NCBI RefSeq assembly: GCF_019303475.1
Contig: NZ_JABLSI010000022.1
Span: forward strand, 1 to 64,000
From: Streptomyces sp. JJ38
GTDB taxonomy: Bacteria > Actinomycetota > Actinomycetes > Streptomycetales > Streptomycetaceae
Direction of reading: 5' to 3'
Length of the DNA: 64,000 nucleotides
The notes beneath the pieces are model-generated. The model did no database searches. It saw nothing but the letters and a program-made list of their open reading frames with translations, and was not told where the DNA came from. The position numbers were made by a program, and so were the translations under genes. Numbering within the stretch: position 1 is the stretch's first letter; the number at the start of each line of letters is the position of its first letter. Positions 43,873-56,956 of this stretch are shown one piece after another.

Positions 43873-44051
43873 CGCGCCGCCTGGTCGTGGCCGCGCGCGT
43901 GCGCGTTCCCCGCGCCGACCTGCCGCCGCACGCGGCCCGGGTGCGGCCTTACGTCTACCTGCCCTACAACATCTGGGACCGCCCGCCCCGCGGCCCCTAC
44001 GCCGCGTCCGCCGAGGCGGCGGACGCCCGACTCCACGCCGGAGGCAGCAGC

Positions 44052-44513
44052 ATGACCACGGCAGCCCGCGACCTGCTCACCGAGCAGGAGTTCACCTCCG
44101 TCCGTTCCACGGTCCTCGACGGCAACCCCGACATGAGCGAGGCCATGGCTGAGCGCATCGTCGACGAGGCGCTCAAGTTCGTTGTCGCCTGCGCCAAGAA
44201 CCCCGGCATCGGACTCGCGCCGTCCCGGGTCGTCGACGAGGGCTGGCACGCCCTCCTCCTCCACTCGGCCGCCTACGCCCGCATCTGCACCCAGCTCGGC
44301 AGCTTCGTCCATCACTTCCCCGGCTACGACCCCACCCACTACGACCCCGCGATCATCGATCGCACCCGGGAGAAGATCGCCGCCGCCGGGTACGAGGTCG
44401 ACGCCGAACTGTGGGGCCACCCCACGGAGGGCGTGCTGGTCTCCGTGGCCGCGAAGTGCCAGCACGCCCCCTCGTGCACGATCCGCCCCATGCCGAAGCC
44501 CGACTGGCCCTAG
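44052..44513 (+). CDS. GRDP/DUF1399-like small protein
   Basis: The product is 153 residues from ATG 44052, with GGAGG 7 bases upstream. A GTG at 43869, overlapping the previous stop, would add 61 residues of Arg/Pro-rich sequence and remains possible. The signature is VVDEGWHALLLHSAAYARIC followed by FVHHFPGYD. The D-x-x-W-H...Y...C pattern resembles the glycine-rich-domain-containing protein family. Function is unknown. Similar genes are common beside Streptomyces XRE regulators, from memory. Confidence 0.75.
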   Translation: MTTAARDLLTEQEFTSVRSTVLDGNPDMSEAMAERIVDEALKFVVACAKNPGIGLAPSRVVDEGWHALLLHSAAYARICTQLGSFVHHFPGYDPTHYDPAIIDRTREKIAAAGYEVDAELWGHPTEGVLVSVAAKCQHAPSCTIRPMPKPDWP

Positions 44514-44522
44514 GCTCACGGC

Positions 44523-44756
44523 ATGGACGCATTTCGAGCTCGGCAACTGGCCCGCCTCCTGACGCTGAGCGGTATGGCCGCGACCGCGGTACCGGTCGAC
44601 GCCGAGGACCCGGCCGGCGAGTGGCTGGTCCACGATGACGAGGGCCGCGACATCACCAGAACGGCCCGCCAGGCGCTCCGTGTCGGGGACCCCCGACACC
44701 CGGTCCAGGGTCGGGGCTTCCTCGTCCCGGGCTCCGGTCAGTCCACAGTGGGCTGA
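44523..44756 (+). CDS. Small hypothetical protein
   Basis: The product is 77 residues, 9 bases after the preceding gene. It is a helix-rich start (FRARQLARLLTLSGMAATAVP) then EWLVHDDEGRDITRTARQAL. There is no recognised family. Codon use and close spacing support a real gene, followed by a hairpin terminator. Confidence 0.55.
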   Translation: MDAFRARQLARLLTLSGMAATAVPVDAEDPAGEWLVHDDEGRDITRTARQALRVGDPRHPVQGRGFLVPGSGQSTVG

Positions 44757-44765
44757 CCCTGGCCG

Positions 44766-44801
44766 CCTCCCGCCCGTCAGCGCCTCCGGCGCGGGCGGAG
44801 G
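44766..44801. terminator. Terminator between the small-gene cluster and dps
   Basis: A compound stem is built from CCTCCCGCCC/GGGCGGAGG outside and GCGCC/GGCGC inside with a TCC loop. It lies between convergent genes. Confidence 0.7.
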
Positions 44802-44817
44802 GGAGGGCTACCCGGCC

Positions 44818-45291
44818 TCATTGCTTGTGCTCGGCCTGGAACATCCAGTGGTGCTTTTCGAGGTCGCCGGTCAGGCCGATGAAGACGTCCTCCGTGACCG
44901 GGTCGACCTTGCCGACGGCGCCCATGCGCTCGCGCATGCGGGCCACCACGGTGCCCAGCGCCGTCGTCATGGTGGCGACGGCGTCGACGTCCTGCTGCCA
45001 GCCGTCGACCACGTGCTCGATGCCGCTGTCCGAGGCGACGGTGCCGACCCGGCCGTCCGGCGGCAGCCCGAGGGCGGACGCGCGCTCGGCCACGGTGTCC
45101 GAGTACTGGCGGGCGGTGTCGACGACGTCGTCGAGCTGGAGGTGGATGGTGCGGAACCGAGGGCCGACGACGGTCCAGTGGATCTGCTTGGCCACCAGTG
45201 ACAGGTCGACGAGGTCGACGAGGGCGCCCTGTAGCGCCTCACCGACCACCTTGAGGTCCTGCTCGGGGAGAGTGCTCTTGACGGCGTACAT
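44818..45291 (-). CDS. dps: Dps-family ferritin-like DNA protection protein
   Basis: The product is 157 residues. The Dps dinuclear iron site is visible: LVAKQIHWTVVGPRFRTIHL (His ligands), then LDDVVDTARQYSDTVAERA (Asp/Glu ligands). It forms a dodecamer that oxidises and stores iron and protects DNA. A GTAA-N14-GGGTAC motif upstream matches the sigma-B/H-type promoter that controls dps genes in Streptomyces. Confidence 0.96.
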   Translation of the reverse strand: MYAVKSTLPEQDLKVVGEALQGALVDLVDLSLVAKQIHWTVVGPRFRTIHLQLDDVVDTARQYSDTVAERASALGLPPDGRVGTVASDSGIEHVVDGWQQDVDAVATMTTALGTVVARMRERMGAVGKVDPVTEDVFIGLTGDLEKHHWMFQAEHKQ

Positions 45292-45341
45292 CCGTTGACC
45301 TCGCTCCTTGCGTGTCGGGTATGGGGTGCCGTGCGACGCGG

Positions 45342-45365
45342 GTACCCGGGGCGCGGGCGGCTTAC
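45342..45365 (-). promoter_or_regulatory. Candidate sigma-B-type promoter of dps
   Basis: On the minus strand GTAA (45365-45362) is followed after exactly 14 bases by GGGTAC (45347-45342). The -10 element lies about 50 bases before the dps start. The known stress-sigma consensus is close to GTTT-N14/16-GGGTAY, so the -10 is perfect and the -35 partial. The -35 overlaps the stop codon of the upstream MreB-like gene. Confidence 0.55.
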
Positions 45366-46381
45366 GCCACCGCGACGGTGGCGGGTGCGGCGAAGCTCGT
45401 CTCCAGCCGGGCGAAGTCCTCCAGGCAGCGGCCCGTGCCCACCGCCACGCAGTTCATCGGCTCGTCCGCGACCGTGACCGGCATGCCGGTCTCCCGGGAG
45501 AGGCGCTCGTCCAGCCCGTGCAGCAGGGCGCCGCCGCCGGTCAGGACGATGCCGCGCTCCATGATGTCGCCGTACAGCTCGGCGGGGCAGGCGTCGAACG
45601 TCCCGCAGACGACGTCGACGATCGACTGGACCGGTGCCTCCAGCGCCTCCAGCACCGCGTCCGCACTCAGCTGCACCGATTTCGGCATTCCGGTGACCTT
45701 GTCCCGGCCGCGGACGACGATCTGGCCGTCCCGGCCCAGCGCCACCTTGATCTGCTCGGCCGTGCGCTCGCCGACGGCGATGGTGTGCTGCTTCTCCACG
45801 TAGGTGGAGATCGCCGCGTCCAGCGAGTCGCCCGCCACCCGGGAGTGCCGCGCCGCCACCACGCCGCCGAGGGAGATGATGGCCACCTCGGTGGAGCCCG
45901 CGCCGATGTCGACGATCATCGAGCCGCACGGCTCGTAGACCGGGAGCCCGGCGCCGATCGCCGCGGCCATCGGCTGCTCGATCAGGTGCACGGAGCGGGC
46001 CCCGGCACGCGACGTGGCCTCCAGCACCGCCCGCCGCTCCACTCCGGTGACGCCGCTCGGTGTGCAGACGACGATCCGTGGCGCGCGGCTGCGACTGCGG
46101 CGCGCTTTGGCGATGAAGTGCCGCAGCATGCCTTCCGCGGCCTCGTAGTCGGAGACGACGCCGCCCTTGAGGGGGCGGGTCGCGACGATGGTGCCGGGGG
46201 TCCGGCCCACCGCCTGACGGGCCTCGTCTCCGACGGCGAGCACGTTCCCGTTGCGGGAGTCGATGGCCACCACGGAGGGTTCGTCGAGTACGACGCCGCG
46301 CCCGCGGGCGTACACGAGGGTGTTGGCGGTGCCGAGGTCTATGCCGAGGTCACGGGTGCTGAACGACGTCATGTTGGCCAT
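45362..46381 (-). CDS. MreB/Mbl-like bacterial actin
   Basis: The product is 339 residues, full length for MreB. Nucleotide-binding segments are DLGTANTLVYARGRGVVLDE (phosphate 1), VDIGAGSTEVAIISLGG (phosphate 2) and GIVLTGGGALLHGLDE (adenosine). PSGVTGVERRAVLEA and EQPMAAAIGAGLPV are MreB hallmarks. It stands alone beside dps, without mreC/mreD, so it is a paralogue of the Mbl or sporulation-wall kind and not the main mre operon copy (inference). An internal ATG at 46372 is an alternative start. Confidence 0.92.
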   Translation of the reverse strand: MANMTSFSTRDLGIDLGTANTLVYARGRGVVLDEPSVVAIDSRNGNVLAVGDEARQAVGRTPGTIVATRPLKGGVVSDYEAAEGMLRHFIAKARRSRSRAPRIVVCTPSGVTGVERRAVLEATSRAGARSVHLIEQPMAAAIGAGLPVYEPCGSMIVDIGAGSTEVAIISLGGVVAARHSRVAGDSLDAAISTYVEKQHTIAVGERTAEQIKVALGRDGQIVVRGRDKVTGMPKSVQLSADAVLEALEAPVQSIVDVVCGTFDACPAELYGDIMERGIVLTGGGALLHGLDERLSRETGMPVTVADEPMNCVAVGTGRCLEDFARLETSFAAPATVAVA

Positions 46382-46525
46382 GGACGTGACTTTCGCTTTC
46401 GTGGTGGTTCACGGGTCTTGTATGTGATTGTCATGGTTTTTCTGAGGGATGCCACCGGGCGCCGGACCGGCTGTGGCAATCGGGGCACCGGCCCGAACGC
46501 GCGGCGACGGCCATAGGGTGGCCGC

Positions 46526-47227
46526 ATGGCTACGCATCTGATCACCGGGGCGGGTTCGGGCATCGGCGCGGCACTCGTCCGCGAACTCCTCGCGCGAGGG
46601 GACACGCTGTGGCTGCTGGCCCGGAACGCCGGACGGGCCCGCGAGCTCGCGGAGGAGTTCGGCGACGGCGAGGGAACCGTGCGCACGCTCGTCGGCGACC
46701 TCGCCGAACCCGAGCGGCTGTCCTGGGCGTTCGGGCACCAGAGCCTGCCCGGGGAGCTGGACTCGCTCGTCCACAGCGCCGGGGTCTGCGACCTGGGTGA
46801 GGTCGGCGAGCTGACCCCCAAGGTGTGGCAGGCGACCCTCGCGGCCAACCTCGTCGCCCCCGCGGAGCTGACCCGGCTCCTGCTGCCGCAGCTCCGGCTC
46901 GCCCGCGGGCACGTCGTCTTCGTGAACTCCGGCGCCGGACTGCGCGCCAACCCGCAGTGGAGCGCGTACGCCGCGAGCAAGCACGGGCTGAAGGCGCTCG
47001 CCGACTCCCTGCGCGGCGAGGAGGCCGGGAACGGGGTGCGGGTCAGCAGCGTCTACCCCGGGCGTACCGCGACGCCGATGCAGGAGAAGGTGCACCGCCA
47101 GGAGGGCCGGACCTACCGGGCGGAGGACTGGATGACGCCCGAGTCCGTGGCCCGCACCGTGCTCACCGCCCTCGACCTGCCGCGCGGCACCGAGATCACC
47201 GACCTCAGCGTCCGCCCCACCGGCTGA
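46526..47227 (+). CDS. Short-chain dehydrogenase/reductase
   Basis: The product is 233 residues with the classical SDR layout. The cofactor loop is TGAGSGIGAAL (about 7-17), then HSAGV. The catalytic residues are a Ser in NSGAG and Tyr/Lys in YAASKHG, and VYPGRTATPM follows. The substrate is unknown. It precedes the MetE-core gene by 112 bases, a neighbour relation I recall as conserved in Streptomyces. Confidence 0.92.
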   Translation: MATHLITGAGSGIGAALVRELLARGDTLWLLARNAGRARELAEEFGDGEGTVRTLVGDLAEPERLSWAFGHQSLPGELDSLVHSAGVCDLGEVGELTPKVWQATLAANLVAPAELTRLLLPQLRLARGHVVFVNSGAGLRANPQWSAYAASKHGLKALADSLRGEEAGNGVRVSSVYPGRTATPMQEKVHRQEGRTYRAEDWMTPESVARTVLTALDLPRGTEITDLSVRPTG

Positions 47228-47243
47228 CCCGTCGCGCCCCGGC

Positions 47244-47292
47244 CCCCGGCTCCGGCTGCGGATCGGTCCCCGGCTCCGGCCCCCGGCTCCGG
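47244..47292. repeat. Three copies of CCCCGGCTCCGG
   Basis: The 12-mer occurs at 47244-47255, 47268-47279 and 47281-47292, in the gap between the SDR and MetE-core genes. It could be a low-complexity expansion. Confidence 0.75.
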
Positions 47293-47339
47293 CAGGCTGT
47301 CCTTCCGGGCCGCCACGGCGCGCGTCGTAGGCTGCGGCT

Positions 47340-48374
47340 GTGAGTGAGAGCGAGTCGAGGTTCAGCTGGGGTCCGGGCGCGGCGAGCGGCATCGGTTCGA
47401 TGCCCGGCGAGGACGTGCGGGAGGCCGTCCGCACCGTCGTGGGAACGCTGGAGGGCCCACGCCACCTGCCCTTCCTGCCGGAGCTGCCCGCCCGCGGCCC
47501 CGGCGCCGACATGATCGGGCGGACGGTCGGGCTGCTGGTGGAGCTGTTCGCCCACGTCGAGCCGAGTGGTTGGCGGATCAGCGACCGGCCCGGGCGTGAC
47601 ACCCGCAGGGCCCGGGCCTGGCTCGGCCAGGACCTGGACGCGCTGGAGGAGTTCACCCAGGGGTACACCGGAGGGCTCAAGCTCGCCGTCACCGGCCCCT
47701 GGACGCTGGCCGCCACCGTGGAGCGGCGTTCCGGCGAGGCCATGCTCGGCGACGCCGGAGCCTGCCGCGACCTGACGGCGTCCCTCGCCGAGGGGCTGCG
47801 GGCCCACCTCGCCGACGTCCGGCGCCGGATCCCCGGTGCCCACCCGGTACTCCAGCTCGACGAGCCCGCGCTCACCTCCGTCCTCGACGGCTCCGTCCCC
47901 ACGGCCAGCGGGTACCGCAGGCATGCCGCGGTGGACCGCGCCGTCGTCCGGGACGCGCTGGCCGAACTGGTGCGCGCGGCGGGCGAGGTGCCCGTCGTCG
48001 TCCACTCCTGCGCTCCCCGGGTGCCGTTCGCGCTGCTGCGTCAGGCCGGCGCGGCCGGGGTCTCGTTCGACGCGGCACTGCTCACCGAGCGTGACGACGA
48101 GGCGATCGGCGAGGCGGCCGAGGCGGGCTTCGCGCTCTTCGCGGGTGTCGTGCCGGGCACGGGCACGGCCCCGGGGGCATTGTCGGACCCGGCCGGTAGC
48201 GTCATGGGTGTCAGGTCGCTGTGGCGCAGGCTGGGGCTGTCGCCCGGGCTCCTCACCGAGTCCGTGGTGCTCACTCCCGCCTGTGGTCTCGCCGGTGCCG
48301 CACCGGGCTATGCCCGCGGCGCGCTGGCGCACTGCGTCCGGGCAGCGCGATCACTGGCCGACAACCCGGAGTGA
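47340..48374 (+). CDS. MetE C-terminal-like methionine synthase family protein
   Basis: The product is 344 residues, only the barrel size of the MetE C-terminal domain and much shorter than full MetE (about 750). It reads SGIGSMPGEDVREAV, GGLKLAVTGPWTLAA, VLQLDEPALTSV, VVVHSCAPRVPF and VLTPACGLAGA; the His/Cys residues in HSC and the PACG cysteine resemble the MetE zinc site. Such core-MetE proteins use other methyl donors in some microbes, and the substrate here is unknown. It lies 27 bases before ligA. Confidence 0.88.
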   Translation: MSESESRFSWGPGAASGIGSMPGEDVREAVRTVVGTLEGPRHLPFLPELPARGPGADMIGRTVGLLVELFAHVEPSGWRISDRPGRDTRRARAWLGQDLDALEEFTQGYTGGLKLAVTGPWTLAATVERRSGEAMLGDAGACRDLTASLAEGLRAHLADVRRRIPGAHPVLQLDEPALTSVLDGSVPTASGYRRHAAVDRAVVRDALAELVRAAGEVPVVVHSCAPRVPFALLRQAGAAGVSFDAALLTERDDEAIGEAAEAGFALFAGVVPGTGTAPGALSDPAGSVMGVRSLWRRLGLSPGLLTESVVLTPACGLAGAAPGYARGALAHCVRAARSLADNPE

Positions 48375-50603
<2,229 letters not shown>

Positions 50604-50798
50604 CGTGCTGTCATGCCCCTGGCGTCACCGCCGTCCCTCCGGTAACGCCCTTGATTTCCCGGTCAGATGACGGAGAATTAGCCGATCCGCGCGGATAACC
50701 ACGGCCTGATCGGTGCCTCCGACGCCAGCCCGGCACCTACTGTGGGAATCGTGCGCCTGCCGTGGCGCGGTGCACCGACGGCCGTGAGAGGGACGCGC

Positions 50799-53114
50799 AT
50801 GCAGCAGACACCCGAAGAGCGCGACGCCGCCTCCGCGGGCGGTGGGCGCAGCCGCGCCCACACGGCCGTCGGGGACGCCGGGCCGCGGGCGCCGCGCGGC
50901 GGGCCGCGGACCCCGCGTGGCAGCGAGCGCCGCCTCTCGGCCACCGCCTTCGTCCGCCCCGGCTCCCTCAGCCAGCCCGCCTGCAGCGCCGAGGGCGCCT
51001 CGGCCCCCGTCTGCGCCGTGCGCCGCGCCGTCATGGCCTCCGTCCCGGGGCTGCGCGGGCTCGTCGTCGCCCTGGGCGCGGCGGCGCTGCTGACCGGCCT
51101 GTTCCTGTCGGCGCGCGCGGGCCGCGCCCTGTTCCCCGCAGGCACCGCCGGGTGGGCCTTCGCGGCCCTGACCGGCATCGTCGTCGTCCACCTCGTCGCC
51201 CTCGGCCGGGACCGCTGGTGGGGCGGCACCGGCTCCGGCTCCGCCCTCACCCTCGCCATCCTGTTCCTCTATGGCTGCGCCCCGGCCAGCCTCGTCAGCA
51301 TCGCCGTCGTCGTCTTCGTCGGCGCCGCCCGGCACCGCAGCTGGCGCCAGTCCGTCGTGCACGGCGCCGTGGACATCCTGGGCATCGTCAGCGCCACGCT
51401 CGCCCTGGCGGCCTTCGGCACCCGGCCCACCGTCGAGGACCCCTGGGGGCCCGTCGGCTGGACGTGGGCCGCCGTCCCCGAGATGCTCGCCGTCGCCTGC
51501 GTGTATCTGTTCGTGACCCGGGTCCTGGAGTGGTACTGCCGCAGCCACCGCACCACCCTGCCCGCCCCCGCCGTGCCGACCGCCGCCCGCACCGCGCTGA
51601 TCCGCCAGGGGCTGATGTGTGTCGCGCTCGTCGGCATCTCCCCGCTCATCGTCGTCGTCGCCGAGGCCAGACCGCTCGTCCTGCCGCTGTTCGCCGTCCC
51701 CCTCATCGCCCTCGACTCCACCCTCTGGATCGCCCGCGTGCGCGCCGAGGAGCAGCTGCGCGACCCGCTCACCGGGCTGCCCAACCGGCTGTGGCTGATG
51801 GAACGCACGTGGACGGCCCTCGACGACGCCGACCGGCAGAAGGCCCGCTCCGCCCTCGTCCTCATCGACCTCGACCGCTTCCGCTCCGTCAACGACACCC
51901 TCGGCCACCTCGCCGGCGACCGGCTCCTCCTGCAGATCGCCGACCGGCTGCGGCTCGCCCTTCCGCGCGGCGCCGAGGCGGCCCGGCTCGGCGGCGACGA
52001 GTTCGCCGTGCTGCTGCCGCTCGCCGCCTCGGCCACCAGCGCCCAGCGGGTCGCCCGCAACCTCGTCTCGGCGCTCAGCTCCCCCCTCCACCTCGACGGC
52101 CTCAGCCTCGTGCTGGAGGCCAGCGCGGGCGTCGCCGTCTTCCCCGACCACGCGCTGGAGGCGGAGGGCCTGTTGCGCCGCGCCGACGTAGCGATGTACG
52201 AGGCCAAGCGCGACCGCAGCGGCGTCGAGGTCTACGACGCCGCCCGTGACGGCAACACCCCCGACCGCCTGGGCCTCCTCGGCGATCTGCGGCGCGCCCT
52301 GGACGCCGGCGAGGTGGAGCTGCACTATCAGCCCAAGGTCCGCTTCGACGGCCAGGTGACGGGCCTGGAAGCGCTGGTCCGCTGGGTCCACCCCGAGCGC
52401 GGCCGGGTTCCGCCCGACACCTTCATAGCGATCGCCGAGACCTCCGGGCTGATGCCCCGGCTCACCGAGTACGTGCTGGAGACGGCGCTCAGCCAGGTCG
52501 CCCGCTGGCGCGCCGCGGGGCTGGCCGTGCCCGTCGCCGTCAACGTCTCGCCGCGCGACGTGCACACGCCCGGCTTCGCCGGGGCCGTCGCGGCCCGGCT
52601 CGCCCGGCACGGCGTCCCGGCCGGCGCCCTTCAGCTCGAGATCACCGAGCACGTCCTCCTGGAGGACCCGCAGCAGGCCGCCGACACTCTCGCCGGGCTC
52701 ACCGGACACGGCGTCAAGATGTCGCTCGACGACTTCGGCACCGGCTACTCCTCCCTCGTCCACCTGCGCCGGCTGCCGGTCAGCGAGCTGAAGATCGACC
52801 GCTCCTTCGTGGCCCGGCTCGCCGTGGACACCCAGGACGCCGAGATCGTGCGCTGCACGGTCGATCTGGCGCACTCCCTCGGCCTGCTCGTCGTCGCCGA
52901 GGGCGTGGAGGACGACGAGACCTGGGAGCGGCTGCGCGACCTCGGCTGCGACGCCGTGCAGGGCTGGCTGGTCTCCGCCGCGATGCCGGCCGCCGAGACG
53001 ACGGCCTGGCTGCGCGCCCGGGGCGTCGGCCCCGCCATGCCCGCCCCCGTCCCCACGGCCGCGCCCGCGCTCCCGCCGGGCATGGCCCACCCCTCGCTCC
53101 CCTCGGCGGACTGA
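50799..53114 (+). CDS. rmdB: Membrane GGDEF-EAL cyclic-di-GMP enzyme
   Basis: The product is 771 residues from ATG 50799 (GAGAGGGA upstream); GTG 50742 is an alternative. A disordered head is followed by about eight membrane segments (about 85-305), then GGDEF (ARLGGDEFAVLLPL; motif intact) and EAL (GLEALVRWVHPERGR; ELEIT, DDFGTGYSS and KIDRSF intact). In Streptomyces, the RmdB protein encoded near ligA degrades c-di-GMP and controls aerial development. The location and architecture match it; the name is given by this correspondence. Both catalytic motifs look competent. Confidence 0.9.
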   Translation: MQQTPEERDAASAGGGRSRAHTAVGDAGPRAPRGGPRTPRGSERRLSATAFVRPGSLSQPACSAEGASAPVCAVRRAVMASVPGLRGLVVALGAAALLTGLFLSARAGRALFPAGTAGWAFAALTGIVVVHLVALGRDRWWGGTGSGSALTLAILFLYGCAPASLVSIAVVVFVGAARHRSWRQSVVHGAVDILGIVSATLALAAFGTRPTVEDPWGPVGWTWAAVPEMLAVACVYLFVTRVLEWYCRSHRTTLPAPAVPTAARTALIRQGLMCVALVGISPLIVVVAEARPLVLPLFAVPLIALDSTLWIARVRAEEQLRDPLTGLPNRLWLMERTWTALDDADRQKARSALVLIDLDRFRSVNDTLGHLAGDRLLLQIADRLRLALPRGAEAARLGGDEFAVLLPLAASATSAQRVARNLVSALSSPLHLDGLSLVLEASAGVAVFPDHALEAEGLLRRADVAMYEAKRDRSGVEVYDAARDGNTPDRLGLLGDLRRALDAGEVELHYQPKVRFDGQVTGLEALVRWVHPERGRVPPDTFIAIAETSGLMPRLTEYVLETALSQVARWRAAGLAVPVAVNVSPRDVHTPGFAGAVAARLARHGVPAGALQLEITEHVLLEDPQQAADTLAGLTGHGVKMSLDDFGTGYSSLVHLRRLPVSELKIDRSFVARLAVDTQDAEIVRCTVDLAHSLGLLVVAEGVEDDETWERLRDLGCDAVQGWLVSAAMPAAETTAWLRARGVGPAMPAPVPTAAPALPPGMAHPSLPSAD

Positions 53115-53249
53115 GCCCGCCCCTTCGTGCCGCGGGCGCCCGCGCCGGTGCCGTGCCCCCGGTCGTCGGCTGTCGGGGGCGGGAGGCGGAGCGCATAGGA
53201 TTGGGCGGCAACCGGAACATCCCATGCCCAGACCCGTAAGGACCGCCGC

Positions 53250-53546
53250 ATGCCTGGCATCACGCGCGAGGAGGTCGCGCACCTCGCCAAGCTGGCACGC
53301 CTGGAGCTGAAGGACGAAGAGCTCGACCACTTCGCCGGACAGCTCGACCAGATCCTCGGAGCGGTCGCCGCCGTCTCCGAGGTGGCCACCGAGGACGTGC
53401 CGCCGACCTCCCACCCGCTGCCGCTGACCAACGTCATGCGCCCGGACGAAGTCCGTCCGAGCCTGACGCCCGAGCAGGCGCTCTCCGGCGCCCCGGCCCA
53501 GGAGCAGCAGCGTTTCAAGGTGCCGCAGATCCTGGGTGAGGAGTGA
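53250..53546 (+). CDS. gatC: Asp/Glu-tRNA amidotransferase subunit C
   Basis: The product is 98 residues: [29 protein letters not shown] and [20 protein letters not shown]. It wraps the GatA/GatB interface of the enzyme that converts Glu-tRNA-Gln (or Asp-tRNA-Asn) into the amidated form. The ATG has AAGGA upstream. The stop is 6 bases before the gatA ATG. Confidence 0.98.
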   Translation: MPGITREEVAHLAKLARLELKDEELDHFAGQLDQILGAVAAVSEVATEDVPPTSHPLPLTNVMRPDEVRPSLTPEQALSGAPAQEQQRFKVPQILGEE

Positions 53547-53551
53547 CCGGT

Positions 53552-55041
<1,490 letters not shown>

Positions 55042-55045
<4 letters not shown>

Positions 55046-55284
55046 GCAAGATCAAGAAGGCCACGCGGTTCAAGAAGACCAAGGCCGGCACCTACCTGTC
55101 CATCGGCAGCTCGCTGTTCGGCGCCGTCAGCGTGGTCCGGCAGGCGCGGCAGGCACGGGAGGAGAGCGACGGGCTGCGGCTCGTGGACGCCGTCGTCTCG
55201 GCCGCCGCCATCACCACCGGCGTCCTCCTCCTCGTGCGAGAGCTGCGCAGCTGGGGCAGCGACGACGTCCTCGCCGGTGACTGA
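55042..55284 (+). CDS. 80-residue membrane protein inserted between gatA and gatB
   Basis: The product has a Lys-rich start ([19 protein letters not shown]), one or two hydrophobic segments (about 20-32 and 53-70) and an acidic end. It begins with GTG overlapping the gatA stop (GTGA), so it is translationally coupled, and gatB follows after 18 bases. Being fixed inside a core operon suggests a real, selected gene. Function is unknown. Confidence 0.8.
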
Positions 55285-55302
55285 TCGAGAGGCTGTACTT
55301 CC

Positions 55303-56811
55303 GTGACTCTGCTCGACCTGGTGTCGTACGAGGACGCCCTCGCGACCTACGACCCCGTCATGGGCCTGGAGGTCCATGTCGAACTCGGCACCAAGACCAA
55401 GATGTTCTGCGGCTGCGCCACCGAACCCGGCGCACCCGCCAACGCACAGACCTGCCCGACCTGCCTCGGCCTGCCCGGCTCCCTGCCCGTCGTCAACGCG
55501 ACGGCGGTCGAGTCGGCGGTGAAGATCGGCCTCGCGCTCAACTGCTCGATCGCCGAGTGGTGCCGCTTCGCCCGGAAGAACTACTTCTATCCGGACATGC
55601 CGAAGAACTTCCAGACCTCCCAGTACGACGAGCCGATCGCCTTCGACGGCTATCTGGACGTCCAGCTGGAGGACGGGGAGATCTTCCGCGTCGGCATCGA
55701 GCGCGCCCACATGGAGGAGGACACCGGCAAGTCGACGCACATCGGCGGCGCGACGGGCCGCATCCACGGTGCCTCCCACTCCCTCCTGGACTACAACCGG
55801 GCGGGCATCCCGCTCATCGAGATCGTCACCAAGCCGATCACCGGCGCCGGTGACCGCGCCCCGGAGATCGCCCGCGCCTACGTCGCCGAGCTGCGCGAGC
55901 TGATCCGCGCCCTCGGCGTCTCCGAGGCCCGCATGGAGATGGGCCAGATGCGGTGCGACGTCAACCTCTCGCTCATGCCGAAGGGTTCCGAGACCTTCGG
56001 CACCCGCAGCGAGACCAAGAACGTCAACTCCCTGCGCAGCGTGGAGCGCGCCGTGCGCTTCGAGGTCCAGCGGCACGCCGCGGTCCTGGACGGCGGCGGC
56101 GTCATCGTCCAGGAGACCCGCCACTTCCACGAGGACGACGGCAGCACCACCTCCGGCCGGGTCAAGGAGGAGGCGGAGGACTACCGCTACTTCCCCGAGC
56201 CGGACCTCGTGCCCGTCGCCCCGGCGCGGGAGTGGGTCGAGGAGCTGCGGGCCGGCCTGCCCGAGCTGCCGCGGCTGCGCCGCAACCGGCTCCGGGAGGA
56301 GTGGGGGATCTCGCAGCACGAGATGGAGTCCGTGCTCAACGCGGGCGCCCTCGACCTCATCATCGCCACGATCGACGCCGGGGCCCCCGCGGACCAGGCC
56401 CGCAAGTGGTGGATGGGCGAGCTGGCCCGGCGGGCCAACGAGACCGGCACCGAGCTGGCGGCGCTGACCATCACCCCGGAGCAGGTCGCTCGGGTGTGCG
56501 CGCTCGTCGCCGAGGGCTCGCTCAACGACAAGCTGGCCCGGCAGACCATCGAGGGCGTCCTCGACGGCGAGGGCGGCCCGGACGAGGTCGTCGAGAAGCG
56601 CGGGCTGAAGGTCGTATCGGACGAGGGCGCGCTCGGCGCGGCCGTGGACGAGGCCATCGCGGGCAACGCGGCCATCGCGGACAAGATCCGCGGCGGCAAG
56701 GTCGCGGCGGCCGGTGCGCTCGTGGGCGCCGTCATGAAGGCGACCCGCGGCCAGGCCGACGCCGCCCGCGTCCGCGAGCTGATCCTGGAGAAGCTCGGCG
56801 TCGAGGGCTGA
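55303..56811 (+). CDS. gatB: Asp/Glu-tRNA amidotransferase subunit B
   Basis: It activates and amidates the mischarged tRNA. The product is 502 residues: [20 protein letters not shown], paired cysteines ([19 protein letters not shown]), [15 protein letters not shown] and [11 protein letters not shown]. The C-terminal tRNA-binding YqeY/GatB-like helical domain covers about 345-500. GTG 55303 follows GAGAGG. It ends the gatCA-orf-B operon. Confidence 0.98.
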   Translation: MTLLDLVSYEDALATYDPVMGLEVHVELGTKTKMFCGCATEPGAPANAQTCPTCLGLPGSLPVVNATAVESAVKIGLALNCSIAEWCRFARKNYFYPDMPKNFQTSQYDEPIAFDGYLDVQLEDGEIFRVGIERAHMEEDTGKSTHIGGATGRIHGASHSLLDYNRAGIPLIEIVTKPITGAGDRAPEIARAYVAELRELIRALGVSEARMEMGQMRCDVNLSLMPKGSETFGTRSETKNVNSLRSVERAVRFEVQRHAAVLDGGGVIVQETRHFHEDDGSTTSGRVKEEAEDYRYFPEPDLVPVAPAREWVEELRAGLPELPRLRRNRLREEWGISQHEMESVLNAGALDLIIATIDAGAPADQARKWWMGELARRANETGTELAALTITPEQVARVCALVAEGSLNDKLARQTIEGVLDGEGGPDEVVEKRGLKVVSDEGALGAAVDEAIAGNAAIADKIRGGKVAAAGALVGAVMKATRGQADAARVRELILEKLGVEG

Positions 56812-56924
56812 CACCGGGCCGGACCGTCCGCCCGGGGCCCGTCCCGGGTCCGGCGCGTCCGACATCCGGTCTAAGGCGTCCGGGCTTCGGCCTAAGGCCC
56901 CCGGCTCCGGGAGTCTGAGGTCTT

Positions 56925-56956
56925 CGGGGCGCCGGGGCCTAAGCCCCGGCGCCCCG
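56925..56956 (+). terminator. Perfect 14-bp hairpin after gatB
   Basis: Bases 56925-56938 pair with 56943-56956 around a CTAA loop. It lies 114 bases after the gatB stop. Confidence 0.75.

Noticed and set aside
43869-44051. Possible separate small gene or N-terminal extension starting at GTG 43869
   Set aside because: There is no stop before the next gene in the same frame and a much better ribosome binding site precedes ATG 44052; kept only as an alternative start.
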